Positions 7,219 to 14,599 of a stretch of DNA of 23,116 bases are shown here, one piece after another. Source of the DNA: Firmicutes bacterium UBA6113 (GTDB lineage: Bacteria; Bacillota; Clostridia; Tissierellales; Sedimentibacteraceae); contig DIWF01000029.1 in assembly GCA_002422545.1 (NCBI GenBank), forward strand, positions 1 through 23,116. The letters run 5' to 3'. Made by a program: the position numbers and the translations under genes. The notes under the pieces were generated by a model. That model did not search any database. It worked only from the letters and a program-made list of their open reading frames with translations, and was not told the origin of the DNA. Every line of letters starts with the position of its first letter. Positions within the stretch are counted from its first letter, which is position 1.

Positions 7219-7656
7219 CTACTCGATAGACAACAGTTTTACAGAACTTACACCTTTAATTGATTTCATTTCTGTTATGATATCATCAATTGATTTGCTG
7301 ATGTCAGAAATGTCTAATGACACGTTCACCGAAGCCTTGCCGTTAATGGGAATGCTTTGGTTTATTGTGAGTATATTTGCATTTTCTGATGACATTTGAT
7401 TCAATACATTTGAAAGAACACCCTTCTCATGTCTTAACATCATGGAAATAACTGCTTTTCTTCCGATTGAATTTTCAGAAGGAGAAAAAACATAATCTTT
7501 GTACTTATAATAAGTGCTTCTGCTTATTCCAACCTTTTTTACTGCTTCGCTGATTCCCTTTACATTGCCGTTGTTAATCAAGTTGCGGGCTTCAATAACC
7601 TTCTCATATACATCCGGCAATATTTTCTTGCTTACAATTAAATACTTCTTTAACAT
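7219..7656 (-). CDS. ACT-domain protein of the UPF0735/PheB family
   Basis: This 145-residue protein opens with YLIVSKKILPDVYEKVIEA and then a helix-turn-helix-like stretch EAVKKVGISRSTYYKYKDYV (about 37-56). A C-terminal ACT domain follows (about 68-143; SMMLRHEKGVLSNVLNQMSS, ILTINQSIPINGKASVNVSL). The organisation matches the B. subtilis PheB/UPF0735 family. ACT domains bind amino acids, so a ligand-sensing regulatory role in threonine/homoserine metabolism is plausible from the operon position, but it is not shown. The ribosome site is AGAGGTGG four bases before the ATG. It lies 35 bases after thrB and nine before the patatin gene. In related clostridia this family sits beside homoserine dehydrogenase (hom); hom is absent here. 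Confidence 0.87.
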   Translation of the reverse strand: MLKKYLIVSKKILPDVYEKVIEARNLINNGNVKGISEAVKKVGISRSTYYKYKDYVFSPSENSIGRKAVISMMLRHEKGVLSNVLNQMSSENANILTINQSIPINGKASVNVSLDISDISKSIDDIITEMKSIKGVSSVKLLSIE

Positions 7657-7691
7657 AGATCCACCTCTTTATTTAAAATAATATTATTAAA

Positions 7692-8573
7692 TTATACTTG
7701 TTCTACAATTACTCCATATTTGTCTGCCTGCAGAAATTTGACAATCCAATTATGTTCTAGATTCATTATACTCACTTTTATTCTGTTTGTAAATTCAGGA
7801 TTTTGAATTATATTCATTAAAGTGGGACCAGAACCGCTTACGAAGAATGCATCTGATTGATTTTCAAGACAGATTTTTTTGACTTCATCAAATTCGTGGA
7901 TAAGAGTCTTTCTGTATCTTTCGTGAAGTTTGTCCTTGAGGGATACACTTATTGCTTCAAAATTTCCATCCTCCAGAGCCTTTAACAGCACTGCTACTCT
8001 TGAAATATTAAAAACCGCATCCTTGAATGAAACATCTTGAGGCAGAAGTTTTCTTGCTTCACATGTTGATGTTTCAAAGTCAGGTATGATGGCGCAGAAT
8101 TTAAGTTTCTCACTTAAGTTGTACTTCATGCAGTATGGATTGTCATCTTCAACTATTGATGCAGTCAATCCGCCGTATACAGCCGGAGCGATGTTGTCGG
8201 GATGTCCTTCAATTTTCACAGCAATTTTAAAGAGCTCGTCCTTTGACAAACCTCCCTGAAGTAGTTTATTGGCTCCGTATACTCCTCCCACTATGCAGGC
8301 TGAGCTGCTTCCAAGTCCTCTTGAAACCGGAATTTCAGTATTCATGGAAATCTTAAGACCATTGATTTCTTTTCCCATTTCCTTTGCAGCAATGACAAAT
8401 GATCTGTAAACCATATTTTCTTCATTGTTATATTCATCAGGGCAACCTTCTATAACCAGCCCTTGTTCTATTTCTTCAAAAGTGTATATATTGTACATGT
8501 TAAGAGCAAGCCCCAAAGTGTCAAAGCCCGGCCCTATATTTGCTGTAGTTGCAGGTACAGTAACTCTTACCAT
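7692..8573 (-). CDS. thrB: Homoserine kinase
   Basis: This 293-residue GHMP-family kinase phosphorylates L-homoserine to O-phosphohomoserine with ATP, the substrate of ThrC. It opens VRVTVPATTANIGPGFDTLG and has the GHMP phosphate-binding loop PVSRGLGSSSACIVGG (82-97). The C-terminal GHMP motif is SDAFFVSGSGPTLMNI. The ATG at 8573 was chosen over one at 8579 because the AGGAG at 8580-8584 is six bases from the former and touches the latter. That ribosome site overlaps the thrC stop codon, so the two genes are tightly coupled (nine bases apart). Confidence 0.96.
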   Translation of the reverse strand: MVRVTVPATTANIGPGFDTLGLALNMYNIYTFEEIEQGLVIEGCPDEYNNEENMVYRSFVIAAKEMGKEINGLKISMNTEIPVSRGLGSSSACIVGGVYGANKLLQGGLSKDELFKIAVKIEGHPDNIAPAVYGGLTASIVEDDNPYCMKYNLSEKLKFCAIIPDFETSTCEARKLLPQDVSFKDAVFNISRVAVLLKALEDGNFEAISVSLKDKLHERYRKTLIHEFDEVKKICLENQSDAFFVSGSGPTLMNIIQNPEFTNRIKVSIMNLEHNWIVKFLQADKYGVIVEQV

Positions 8574-8582
8574 TTTCATCTC

Positions 8583-10070
8583 CTATTTCTTTGCGATTTT
8601 TCTCACGTAGTCTTCCATTTCATCAACTTCACACACTTCCTTGTGAAGCACTGACTTTTCATTTAATCCTTTTAGGTTTTCAGGAATTTTCACTCCAGTC
8701 TTTTCAGAAAGCTCCTGCATTATTTCAAACTCGTCTCTGTCTGTTCCTTTGTAAAGGGACTCATACACGCTTCTAGAAAACTTGTAAGGGCTTGCCGTTG
8801 ACAAAACAATGCTCACTGTTTTATCATTAGTTTCATTTTTGTATGTTTCCAGCGTCTTATATGCAACGGCTGTGTGGGTGTCAAGAAGATAGCCGTATTT
8901 TTCGAACACACTCTTTATTGTTTCTTCAGTTTCATCCTTGAAAACACAATTAGCATAAAATTCCTCACTGATGATTTTTTTCATTTTATCGCTTACTTCA
9001 TACCTGCCTGAAGAGCTAAGCTGTTCCATTAGATATTTAACCATTTTGTTGTCCTTGCCGCTCACATAGTACAAAAGCCTTTCTAGGTTGCTTGAAACAA
9101 GAATGTCCATTGATGGAGAAATTGTTTTATGAAATTCTCTGTTCTTGTCATAAATTCCAGTCCTTATGAAATCATAAAGAACGTTGTTTTCATTTGAACC
9201 ACATATGAGTTTGTTTACAGGAAGTCCAAGATTCTTTGCATAGTATCCGGCTAGAATGTTGCCGAAGTTTCCTGTTGGAACTGCAAAATTAACCTTGTCC
9301 CCTATCTTTATATCATTTGATTCTACAAGCATCATGTAAGCATAAAAATAATATACTATTTGCGGAACAAGTCTGCCTATGTTTATTGAATTTGCTGATG
9401 AAAACATTTTGTTTCTTTTTTCAAGCTCATCTCTTAAGTTTTCATTTGCAAATATGTTCTTAACGCCTGTCTGGGCATCGTCAAAATTTCCTTTTATTGC
9501 ACAAACGTATGTGTTTGTTCCTTCCTGTGTGGCCATCTGTGCCTTTTGAACCTGGCTCACCCCGCCCTCAGGATAAAACACAATTATTTTTGTACCCCTT
9601 ACATCCTTGAATCCTTCAAGAGCCGCTTTTCCTGTGTCTCCAGATGTTGCTGTAAGAATTATAACCTCACCCTTCAGGTCGTTCATATCATAAGCCGTTG
9701 TCAAAAGGTGCGGCAATATGGACAAAGCCACATCCTTGAATGCTGACGTTGGTCCATGGAAAAGCTCTGATACATATGAATCTCCAACCTTCACAACAGG
9801 AGTTATTTCTTCTGTGCTGAATTTGCCGGTGTATGCATTCTTGACGCATTCTTTTATTTTGTCTTTTGGGAAATCATCCAGCATCATACTTAAAATCTTT
9901 TCTGCAATTTCTATGTAGCTCTTGCCTTTTAGTTGTTCTATGTCAATATTTTTATCTCCAATATTCCTCATTACGTACAATCCGCCGTCGTCTGCTATAC
10001 CCTGCAGTACCGCCATTGATGCTGTTGAAAGAAAACTTACGCTTCGAGTGCTTTCATAACTTTGAAACAT
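8583..10070 (-). CDS. thrC: Threonine synthase
   Basis: This 495-residue PLP enzyme converts O-phosphohomoserine to threonine. Features are the N-terminal YESTRS and SFLSTASMAVLQGIADDGGLYV, and the PLP-lysine motif FHGPTSAFKDVAL with K112. Also present are TATSGDTGKAALEGF (phosphate/PLP loop) and NFGNILAGYYAKNLGLPV. The length and the N-terminal domain place it with the longer ThrC type found in E. coli and many clostridia, not the short Bacillus type. It is the first gene of the thrC-thrB-ACT-patatin operon, with CGGAGG before the ATG and a promoter at 10103-10131. The leader is too short for a T-box or threonine attenuator. Confidence 0.96.
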   Translation of the reverse strand: MFQSYESTRSVSFLSTASMAVLQGIADDGGLYVMRNIGDKNIDIEQLKGKSYIEIAEKILSMMLDDFPKDKIKECVKNAYTGKFSTEEITPVVKVGDSYVSELFHGPTSAFKDVALSILPHLLTTAYDMNDLKGEVIILTATSGDTGKAALEGFKDVRGTKIIVFYPEGGVSQVQKAQMATQEGTNTYVCAIKGNFDDAQTGVKNIFANENLRDELEKRNKMFSSANSINIGRLVPQIVYYFYAYMMLVESNDIKIGDKVNFAVPTGNFGNILAGYYAKNLGLPVNKLICGSNENNVLYDFIRTGIYDKNREFHKTISPSMDILVSSNLERLLYYVSGKDNKMVKYLMEQLSSSGRYEVSDKMKKIISEEFYANCVFKDETEETIKSVFEKYGYLLDTHTAVAYKTLETYKNETNDKTVSIVLSTASPYKFSRSVYESLYKGTDRDEFEIMQELSEKTGVKIPENLKGLNEKSVLHKEVCEVDEMEDYVRKIAKK

Positions 10071-10102
10071 TTTATCCTCCGTGTACTTTGATATAATACT
10101 AT

Positions 10103-10131
10103 ATGATATACTGTTCTCAGAATTATTACAA
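10103..10131 (-). promoter_or_regulatory. Candidate SigA promoter of the thrC operon
   Basis: On the minus strand TTGTAA (10126-10131), 17 bases, TATCAT (10103-10108). The -10 differs at one base from consensus and the -35 at two. The predicted leader is about 25 bases. Confidence 0.6.
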
Positions 10132-10282
10132 GTGTTTTTTTAAATAAAACAATTTATAAGCGAGATATTTTGAACATCATTGCAATTTCCTATTTTTGCT
10201 ATGCAAATTTTAGGTTTTGTGATAAAATAAAAATGTCAAAAATAATATCATTTAATAAAGTACATCTCAATAAGGAGCAGCC

Positions 10283-11443
10283 ATGAAATATATCAGTATA
10301 CTTGGTTCAACCGGTTCCATAGGAACCCAGACTCTTGATGTTGTCCGCGAACATGCAGATGAGCTGAAAGTGTGTGCACTTACAGGTAATAACAACATAG
10401 AACTATTAAAAGAACAAATAATTGAATTTTCACCAATGCTTTGCTGCGTAATGAATGAAGAAAAAGCATCCGCTTTAAAAAGCAGCCTTCCCTCTCACAT
10501 CAAGACAGAAATAATGTCCGGAATGGATGGATTAATAGCTGCAGCAGAATATGAGAAGAGTGAAATAATAGTAACTGCCGTGTCAGGAATGATAGGCCTT
10601 AAGCCAACAGTTGCAGCAATTAAAAAGGGAAAATTGATAGCCCTGGCGAACAAGGAAACATTGGTTACAGGCGGAGATTACATAATGAACCTTGCAAGAG
10701 AGTACAATGCTCCAATACTTCCTGTTGACAGCGAACACAGCGCAATCTTCCAAAGCCTCATGGCAAATGACAAAAAATCAATAAATAAAATAGTCCTAAC
10801 TGCTTCAGGAGGACCATTCAGGGGAAAAAGCACTGAATTTTTAAAAACAGTCAAGGTTGAAGATGCCCTCAAACATCCTAACTGGTCAATGGGCAAAAAA
10901 ATAACTATAGACTCAGCAACACTTATGAACAAAGGACTTGAAGTCATTGAAGCAAAGTTTTTATTCGATGTAGAACCTGAACAAATAGAAGTTGTGGTGC
11001 ACCCCCAGAGCATAATACATTCAGGTGTAGAATTCTTAGATCATTCAACCATTGCTCTGCTTGGACTTCCGGACATGAGAGTTCCCATTCAGTTTGCTCT
11101 GTTTTATCCAAGACGTTCACATAACAGCTACAAGAGCCTTTCTCTTTCTGAAATCGGCAGCCTGACATTTGAAAAACCTGACATGGAAGTATTCAAGTGT
11201 TTGAAGCTTGCATTTGACTCCCTCAAGGAAGGTGGAACCATGCCTGCAGTGCTGAACGCGTCAAATGAAGTCTGCGTCAGCTTGTTTTTAAATAAAAAAA
11301 TAAGTTTCCTGGACATAGGAAACATAAACGAAAAAATCATGAACATGCACAAAAAAGAAAAAATAGAATCAATTGAAACAGTCCTCAGAGCAGAGGAATG
11401 GACAAAACGAACAATCAATGAAGAATTAAAAATGAAGAATTAA
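10283..11443 (+). CDS. dxr: 1-deoxy-D-xylulose 5-phosphate reductoisomerase
   Basis: This 386-residue enzyme catalyses the second step of the MEP isoprenoid pathway, turning DXP into MEP with NADPH. The NADPH loop is GSTGSIGTQTLD (from residue 8); the metal site is in LPVDSEHSAIFQ (D149, E151) and MNKGLEVIEAKFLFD. The substrate loop LTASGGPFRG and HPNWSMGKKITIDSATL are intact. AAGGAG lies six bases before the ATG. The gene stands alone: the usual frr-uppS-cdsA-dxr-rseP neighbours are absent and flanking genes point the other way. The last codons (EELKMKN, stop) lie in the left arm of a heptad-repeat element, so the C-terminal tail seems to have been supplied by that repeat. I found no clear -35 before it; TAAAAT near 10220 may be the -10. 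Confidence 0.96.
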   Translation: MKYISILGSTGSIGTQTLDVVREHADELKVCALTGNNNIELLKEQIIEFSPMLCCVMNEEKASALKSSLPSHIKTEIMSGMDGLIAAAEYEKSEIIVTAVSGMIGLKPTVAAIKKGKLIALANKETLVTGGDYIMNLAREYNAPILPVDSEHSAIFQSLMANDKKSINKIVLTASGGPFRGKSTEFLKTVKVEDALKHPNWSMGKKITIDSATLMNKGLEVIEAKFLFDVEPEQIEVVVHPQSIIHSGVEFLDHSTIALLGLPDMRVPIQFALFYPRRSHNSYKSLSLSEIGSLTFEKPDMEVFKCLKLAFDSLKEGGTMPAVLNASNEVCVSLFLNKKISFLDIGNINEKIMNMHKKEKIESIETVLRAEEWTKRTINEELKMKN

Positions 11444-11513
11444 GAATTATGATTGGAATTGTGCAGCGCACAATTCCTTTTTTTCATTCTTAATTCTTAA
11501 CTCTTAATTGCTT
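11415..11513. repeat. Heptad-armed inverted element B at the dxr/ylmC junction
   Basis: The left arm (about 11415-11450: ATGAAGAATTAAAAATGAAG, then AATTAAGAATTATG) and right arm (about 11484-11509: CATTCTTAATTCTTAACTC, TTAATTG) are inverted degenerate AATTAAG heptads around a hairpin terminator. The left arm is translated as the C-terminus of Dxr. The arms resemble those of elements A and C while the core hairpin does not. Confidence 0.7.
11455..11484 (+). terminator. Intrinsic terminator of dxr
   Basis: A perfect 10-base stem GGAATTGTGC / GCACAATTCC with loop AGC (11455-11477) is followed by seven T on the plus strand. It is the core of heptad element B. Confidence 0.9.
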
Positions 11514-11517
11514 TTTC

Positions 11518-11790
11518 CTATTCCAGCATGTCTTTTATTCTCGAATTGTTAATTTCATCGTCTACGTTTACTATAATAACATCCATGCCAACTTTCAATA
11601 TTTCTTCCCATTTTATTTTTCGTGATTTAGATTTGCCTAGCATGCCCATGAACTTGCTTGCTTCTTCTATATAAAATGCTGAAATTTTTCCTGCCTTTGT
11701 GTCAATTTCCACATCGTCAAATCTGCCTAATACTTCGCCGTTTTTGATGTTTATAACATCCTTTTCAATCATGTCCCAGTAGTTAGTCAT
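11518..11790 (-). CDS. YlmC/YmxH-family PRC-barrel protein (sporulation-associated)
   Basis: This 90-residue single PRC-barrel domain protein (MTNYWDMIEKDVINIKNGEV, LGRFDDVEIDTKAGKISAFY) matches the YlmC/YmxH family, which is conserved in endospore formers, often next to sigG. The molecular function is not known to me. It has an AGGGGTG ribosome site five bases before the ATG. It lies 196 bases downstream of sigG, separated by a terminator and a heptad element, and has its own sporulation-type promoter candidate (11820-11847). That promoter and position suggest expression during spore formation. Confidence 0.85.
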   Translation of the reverse strand: MTNYWDMIEKDVINIKNGEVLGRFDDVEIDTKAGKISAFYIEEASKFMGMLGKSKSRKIKWEEILKVGMDVIIVNVDDEINNSRIKDMLE

Positions 11791-11819
11791 GAATTCACCC
11801 CTTCACAGCCATATATTAC

Positions 11820-11847
11820 AAGGTATGTCCGATTGGATAAAATATGC
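11820..11847 (-). promoter_or_regulatory. Candidate SigE-type sporulation promoter of the ylmC-like gene
   Basis: On the minus strand GCATATT (11841-11847), 13 bases, CATACCTT (11820-11827). This fits the SigE pattern (ATATT, 13-15 bases, CATACAAT) at the whole -35 and 6 of 8 at the -10. SigG uses a similar -10, so which of the two reads it is open. Confidence 0.45.
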
Positions 11848-11888
11848 CAAAATTTCACTGTTCATTAAGAATTTCAGATAAATAATCA

Positions 11889-11980
11889 CTAATTAAGAAT
11901 GAAGAGTGAAGAATTAAAAGAAGGAACGCAGAGCGTTCCCACATTAATTCTTAATTCTTAATTCTTAACTCTTAATTTTT
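11889..11980. repeat. Heptad-armed inverted element C after sigG
   Basis: The left arm (11889-11919: CTAATTAAGAATGAAGAGTG, AAGAATTAAAAG) and right arm (11943-11980: four inverted heptads, ATTAATTCTTAATTCTTAAT and TCTTAACTCTTAATTTTT) flank the core hairpin GGAACGC/GCGTTCC. The whole forms a ~90-base imperfect palindrome. Confidence 0.7.
11911..11939 (-). terminator. Intrinsic terminator after sigG
   Basis: On the minus strand GGAACGC, loop TCT, GCGTTCC (11923-11939), then TTCTTTTAATTC. It is the core of heptad element C and would stop sigG transcripts before the ylmC-like gene. Confidence 0.65.
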
Positions 11981-11986
11981 AATGTT

Positions 11987-12760
11987 TCACCTGAAGCCTT
12001 TTTTAAGCTGGGTCAGTGCCGATTTTTCTAGGCGTGATACCTGTGCCTGGGATATTCCAATTTCTTCGGCTACTTCCATTTGAGTCTTTCCTTTGTAAAA
12101 ACGCATGTCGACTATTTGCCTTTCTCTGTCCGATAAATTGCTTATGCTGTCCTCCAAAGTAATTTTTTCAATCCATCTTTCGTCGATGTTTTTTTCATCC
12201 TTTACCTGATCCACAACGTAAAGAGCGTCCCCTCCATCATTGTAAATGGGTTCAAACAACGATACAGGCTCTTGAATGGACTCTAAAGCAAATATAATCT
12301 CTTCTTTGTCAACGCCAATTTCATTTGCTATTTCAGCTATTGTAGGCTCCTGAGAATTGACTGCAGTAAGTCTTTCTCTCACTTGCAGAGCTTTGTAGGC
12401 TGTATCCTTCATAGACCTTGACACCCTGATTGAATTGTTGTCTCTCAAATACCTTCTAATTTCTCCTATAATCATAGGCACAGCATATGTAGAAAACTTA
12501 ACATCAAGAGATAAGTCAAAATTATCAATTGCTTTTATAAGACCAACGCATCCGATTTGAAACAAATCATCAACTGGCTCGTTTTTCGAATTAAATCTTT
12601 GAATCACGCTTAGCACTAGCCTTAAATTGCCATTAATAAACTGTTCTCTTAGCTCATTGTCGCCTTCTTGGATTTTCTTTATCATACCTCTCATCTCTGA
12701 TGTTTTTATTGTAGGCAATTGAGAAGTATTAACGCCACATATAACTACTTTGTTTATCAT
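11987..12760 (-). CDS. sigG: Late forespore sigma factor SigG
   Basis: This 257-residue sigma-70 protein is almost identical in layout to SigG of Bacillus. It opens INKVVICGVNTSQLPTIKTSEM, the group signature. Region 2 is NLRLVLSVIQRF, VDDLFQIGCVGLIKAIDNFD and FSTYAVPMIIGEIRRYLRDN; region 3 includes IRVSRSMKDTAYKALQVRE. Region 4 is LSDRERQIVDMRFYKGKTQM and EVAEEIGISQAQVSRLEKSA. SigG drives late forespore genes. It follows sigE by 62 bases, as in most endospore formers; AAGGGG precedes the ATG. I looked for a SigF-type promoter in the gap and found only a partial -10 (GGGGATAAAT), so read-through from spoIIGA-sigE is at least part of its transcription. Confidence 0.97.
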   Translation of the reverse strand: MINKVVICGVNTSQLPTIKTSEMRGMIKKIQEGDNELREQFINGNLRLVLSVIQRFNSKNEPVDDLFQIGCVGLIKAIDNFDLSLDVKFSTYAVPMIIGEIRRYLRDNNSIRVSRSMKDTAYKALQVRERLTAVNSQEPTIAEIANEIGVDKEEIIFALESIQEPVSLFEPIYNDGGDALYVVDQVKDEKNIDERWIEKITLEDSISNLSDRERQIVDMRFYKGKTQMEVAEEIGISQAQVSRLEKSALTQLKKGFR

Positions 12761-12822
12761 CGTCGCTTTTCCCCTTATAAAAATTTATCCCCCTTTTAAA
12801 ATTATTACCGTGTATATGCTTT

Positions 12823-13545
12823 TTATACAGCCTTGTTGATTTCCTTTTTTAGTCTACTCAGTATCTTTTTCTCAAGGCGTGATATGTAGGATTGAGAAAT
12901 TCCAAGCATGTCAGCAACTTCCTTCTGAGTGAAGCTTCTTGAATTGTTGAGACCGAACCTGAGTTTCATTATCATGTATTCTCTTTTGTTCAGTTTTTTT
13001 ATGGACTCATTGAGAAGTGTCAAATCGACTTCGTTTTCCATGTCTTTGAAAACAATATCTTCCTCTGTCCCCAAAATGTCGGACAACAAAAGTTCATTTC
13101 CGTCCCAGTCAATGTTGAGGGGTTCATCCAGTGAAATTTCCGTCTTTGCCTTACCAACGCGCCTTAAGTGCATCAGGATTTCATTTTCAATGCATTTCGA
13201 AGCATATGTTGCAAGCTTAATATTCTTTTCAACTTTAAATGTGTTGACTGCTTTTATGAGTCCGATTGTTCCTATTGAAATCAAATCCTCCACATTTATG
13301 CCTGTGGATTCGAACTTCTTGGCAAGGTACACCACAAGCCTCAGATTGTGTTCAATGAGAATTGCTTTTGCCTCATCCGAATCCTTGAGCCTGTTGATTA
13401 CTTCCCTTTCTTCATCCTGAGACAGAGGGGCAGGAAGAGTGTCGCTTCCACCGATATAAAATATATCCTTGTCATAACCAAACTTTTCTATGATAAAGTT
13501 AAGTATTTTATTATAAAAATCTTTAACATGATTTAACATACTCAT
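12823..13545 (-). CDS. sigE: Mother-cell sigma factor SigE, synthesised as a pro-protein
   Basis: This 240-residue sigma-70 protein carries an N-terminal pro-sequence of about 29 residues (amphipathic, MSMLNHVKDFYNKILNFIIE). The pro-sequence ends just before YIGGSDTLPAPLS, the place where B. subtilis pro-SigE is cleaved. Region 2 is ILIEHNLRLVVYLAKKFEST, GINVEDLISIGTIGLIKAVN and KLATYASKCIENEILMHLRR; the diagnostic SLDEPLNIDWDGNELLLSD follows. Region 4 ends EVADMLGISQSYISRLEKKI. The ATG at 13545 has GGAGAGGG upstream and overlaps the last 23 bases of spoIIGA, its processing protease. Cleavage site and activation are inferred from the family. Confidence 0.97.
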   Translation of the reverse strand: MSMLNHVKDFYNKILNFIIEKFGYDKDIFYIGGSDTLPAPLSQDEEREVINRLKDSDEAKAILIEHNLRLVVYLAKKFESTGINVEDLISIGTIGLIKAVNTFKVEKNIKLATYASKCIENEILMHLRRVGKAKTEISLDEPLNIDWDGNELLLSDILGTEEDIVFKDMENEVDLTLLNESIKKLNKREYMIMKLRFGLNNSRSFTQKEVADMLGISQSYISRLEKKILSRLKKEINKAV

Positions 13546-14416
13546 TATTTGTTTCCCTCTCCAATTCTAGCAATTTTTTAAACAGCAGCGCATCATAGTC
13601 ATCCTTCTTACTTATTCTTCCGGGATAAATTCCTATTACTGCATCAGTCTTGACAATATTATTTTTATCATCTGTTATTTCAATATTATCAGGCACCAGG
13701 CAAATCATATTTTCGCCAATGCTGCTTATGGTGTTGTATTTAACAATTCTGAGATTAACATCGCTCTTCATGTTTAGCAGATTTTCGTAACTGTTTTTTT
13801 CATTCTTGCAGCAGATTAGTATTTCCTCATACAGTTCTTTGCTTAAAAGGTTCTTAATACATTCCACATTTGCAACTATTACAGGTTTTCCGCTCATTGG
13901 TTCTGTAAGCTCGTTTCCCGTATCAATGTACGCCCTCAGTATTTTGTTTTTGTTGTTGACTGTTATTTCAACTTTTCTCATGTAATTATGTTTTTCAATT
14001 TTGGCCTTTATTTCTTTAAAAAAGAAATGCAACGCTGCATAGCCCATAAAAATTGAGCATACAATTGCATTAACAGTCAACTTGTCATAGTCCAGATAGT
14101 ACAAAGCCGTTATAATCCCAACCATCAACAATGATGTGATGTAGAAGACTATTATGGTTCTGACATTTGCTGCAATTCCTTTGGAATCATAAGCTATCAT
14201 TACCATTAAAACCGAAACACTGAACTTGACTATGAAATATGTCATAAACTCCCTGCCAATATATGCCGTTAAAATTACGTATACTGCACCAAGGACAGAG
14301 GAAATAATCAACCTCCTGTATATAATTGTTTTTTTTAAGAGTTTTCCTGTGATGAAAAGCAATATGAAATCAATCAAAAAATTTTCAGCGAAGATATATT
14401 CTACGTAATAAACCAT
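13523..14416 (-). CDS. spoIIGA: Sigma-E processing aspartic protease SpoIIGA
   Basis: This 297-residue septal membrane protease removes the SigE pro-sequence. The N-terminal half (about 1-135) has five hydrophobic segments, beginning YYVEYIFAENFLIDFILLFI. The C-terminal half is the cytoplasmic protease with the catalytic motif AYIDTGNELTEPMSGKPVIV (D165). A later VKTDAVIGIYPGRIS segment fits the family. The ATG at 14416 was chosen because GAGGTGGAG lies directly upstream and the start then aligns with Bacillus SpoIIGA; a GTG at 14461 would add 15 unlikely residues. It overlaps sigE. A promoter with Spo0A-type geometry lies at 14494-14526. Confidence 0.94.
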   Translation of the reverse strand: MVYYVEYIFAENFLIDFILLFITGKLLKKTIIYRRLIISSVLGAVYVILTAYIGREFMTYFIVKFSVSVLMVMIAYDSKGIAANVRTIIVFYITSLLMVGIITALYYLDYDKLTVNAIVCSIFMGYAALHFFFKEIKAKIEKHNYMRKVEITVNNKNKILRAYIDTGNELTEPMSGKPVIVANVECIKNLLSKELYEEILICCKNEKNSYENLLNMKSDVNLRIVKYNTISSIGENMICLVPDNIEITDDKNNIVKTDAVIGIYPGRISKKDDYDALLFKKLLELERETNNEYVKSC

Positions 14417-14493
14417 CTCCACCTCGCAAAATGTAATAATATGATTGTCATAAATACACACTACGTAAGTATTTTTGAGAAATCACATTATTC

Positions 14494-14526
14494 ATTATAA
14501 AATACACTTTTAAAATATTTTGTCAT
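14494..14526 (-). promoter_or_regulatory. Candidate Spo0A-dependent promoter of spoIIGA-sigE
   Basis: On the minus strand a perfect TATAAT (14494-14499) has no -35 at 17 bases but has ATGACA (14521-14526) at 21 bases, close to the 22-base spacing known for the B. subtilis Spo0A-activated spoIIG promoter. The same -35 region holds TTGTCATAA on the plus strand (14520-14528), repeated at 14445-14453; it resembles the Spo0A box TTGTCGAA with two differences. Confidence 0.45.
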
Positions 14527-14540
14527 AACATGTAATCAAA

Positions 14541-14568
14541 AATAAAAAAAAACGCGGAATAAATCCGC
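14541..14568 (-). terminator. Intrinsic terminator of the flavodiiron gene
   Basis: On the minus strand GCGGA, loop TTTAT, TCCGC (14554-14568), then G and nine T. It lies about 150 bases beyond the flavodiiron stop, with a REP-like element in between. Confidence 0.8.
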
Positions 14569-14599
14569 AAATTTTGATGATAAAGTTTATTTCAATTAT

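Noticed and set aside
12761..12822. Possible SigF promoter before sigG (GGGGATAAAT as -10)
   Set aside because: The -10 matches only partly, and no GTATA-type -35 lies at 14-16 bases, so it was not listed as a feature.
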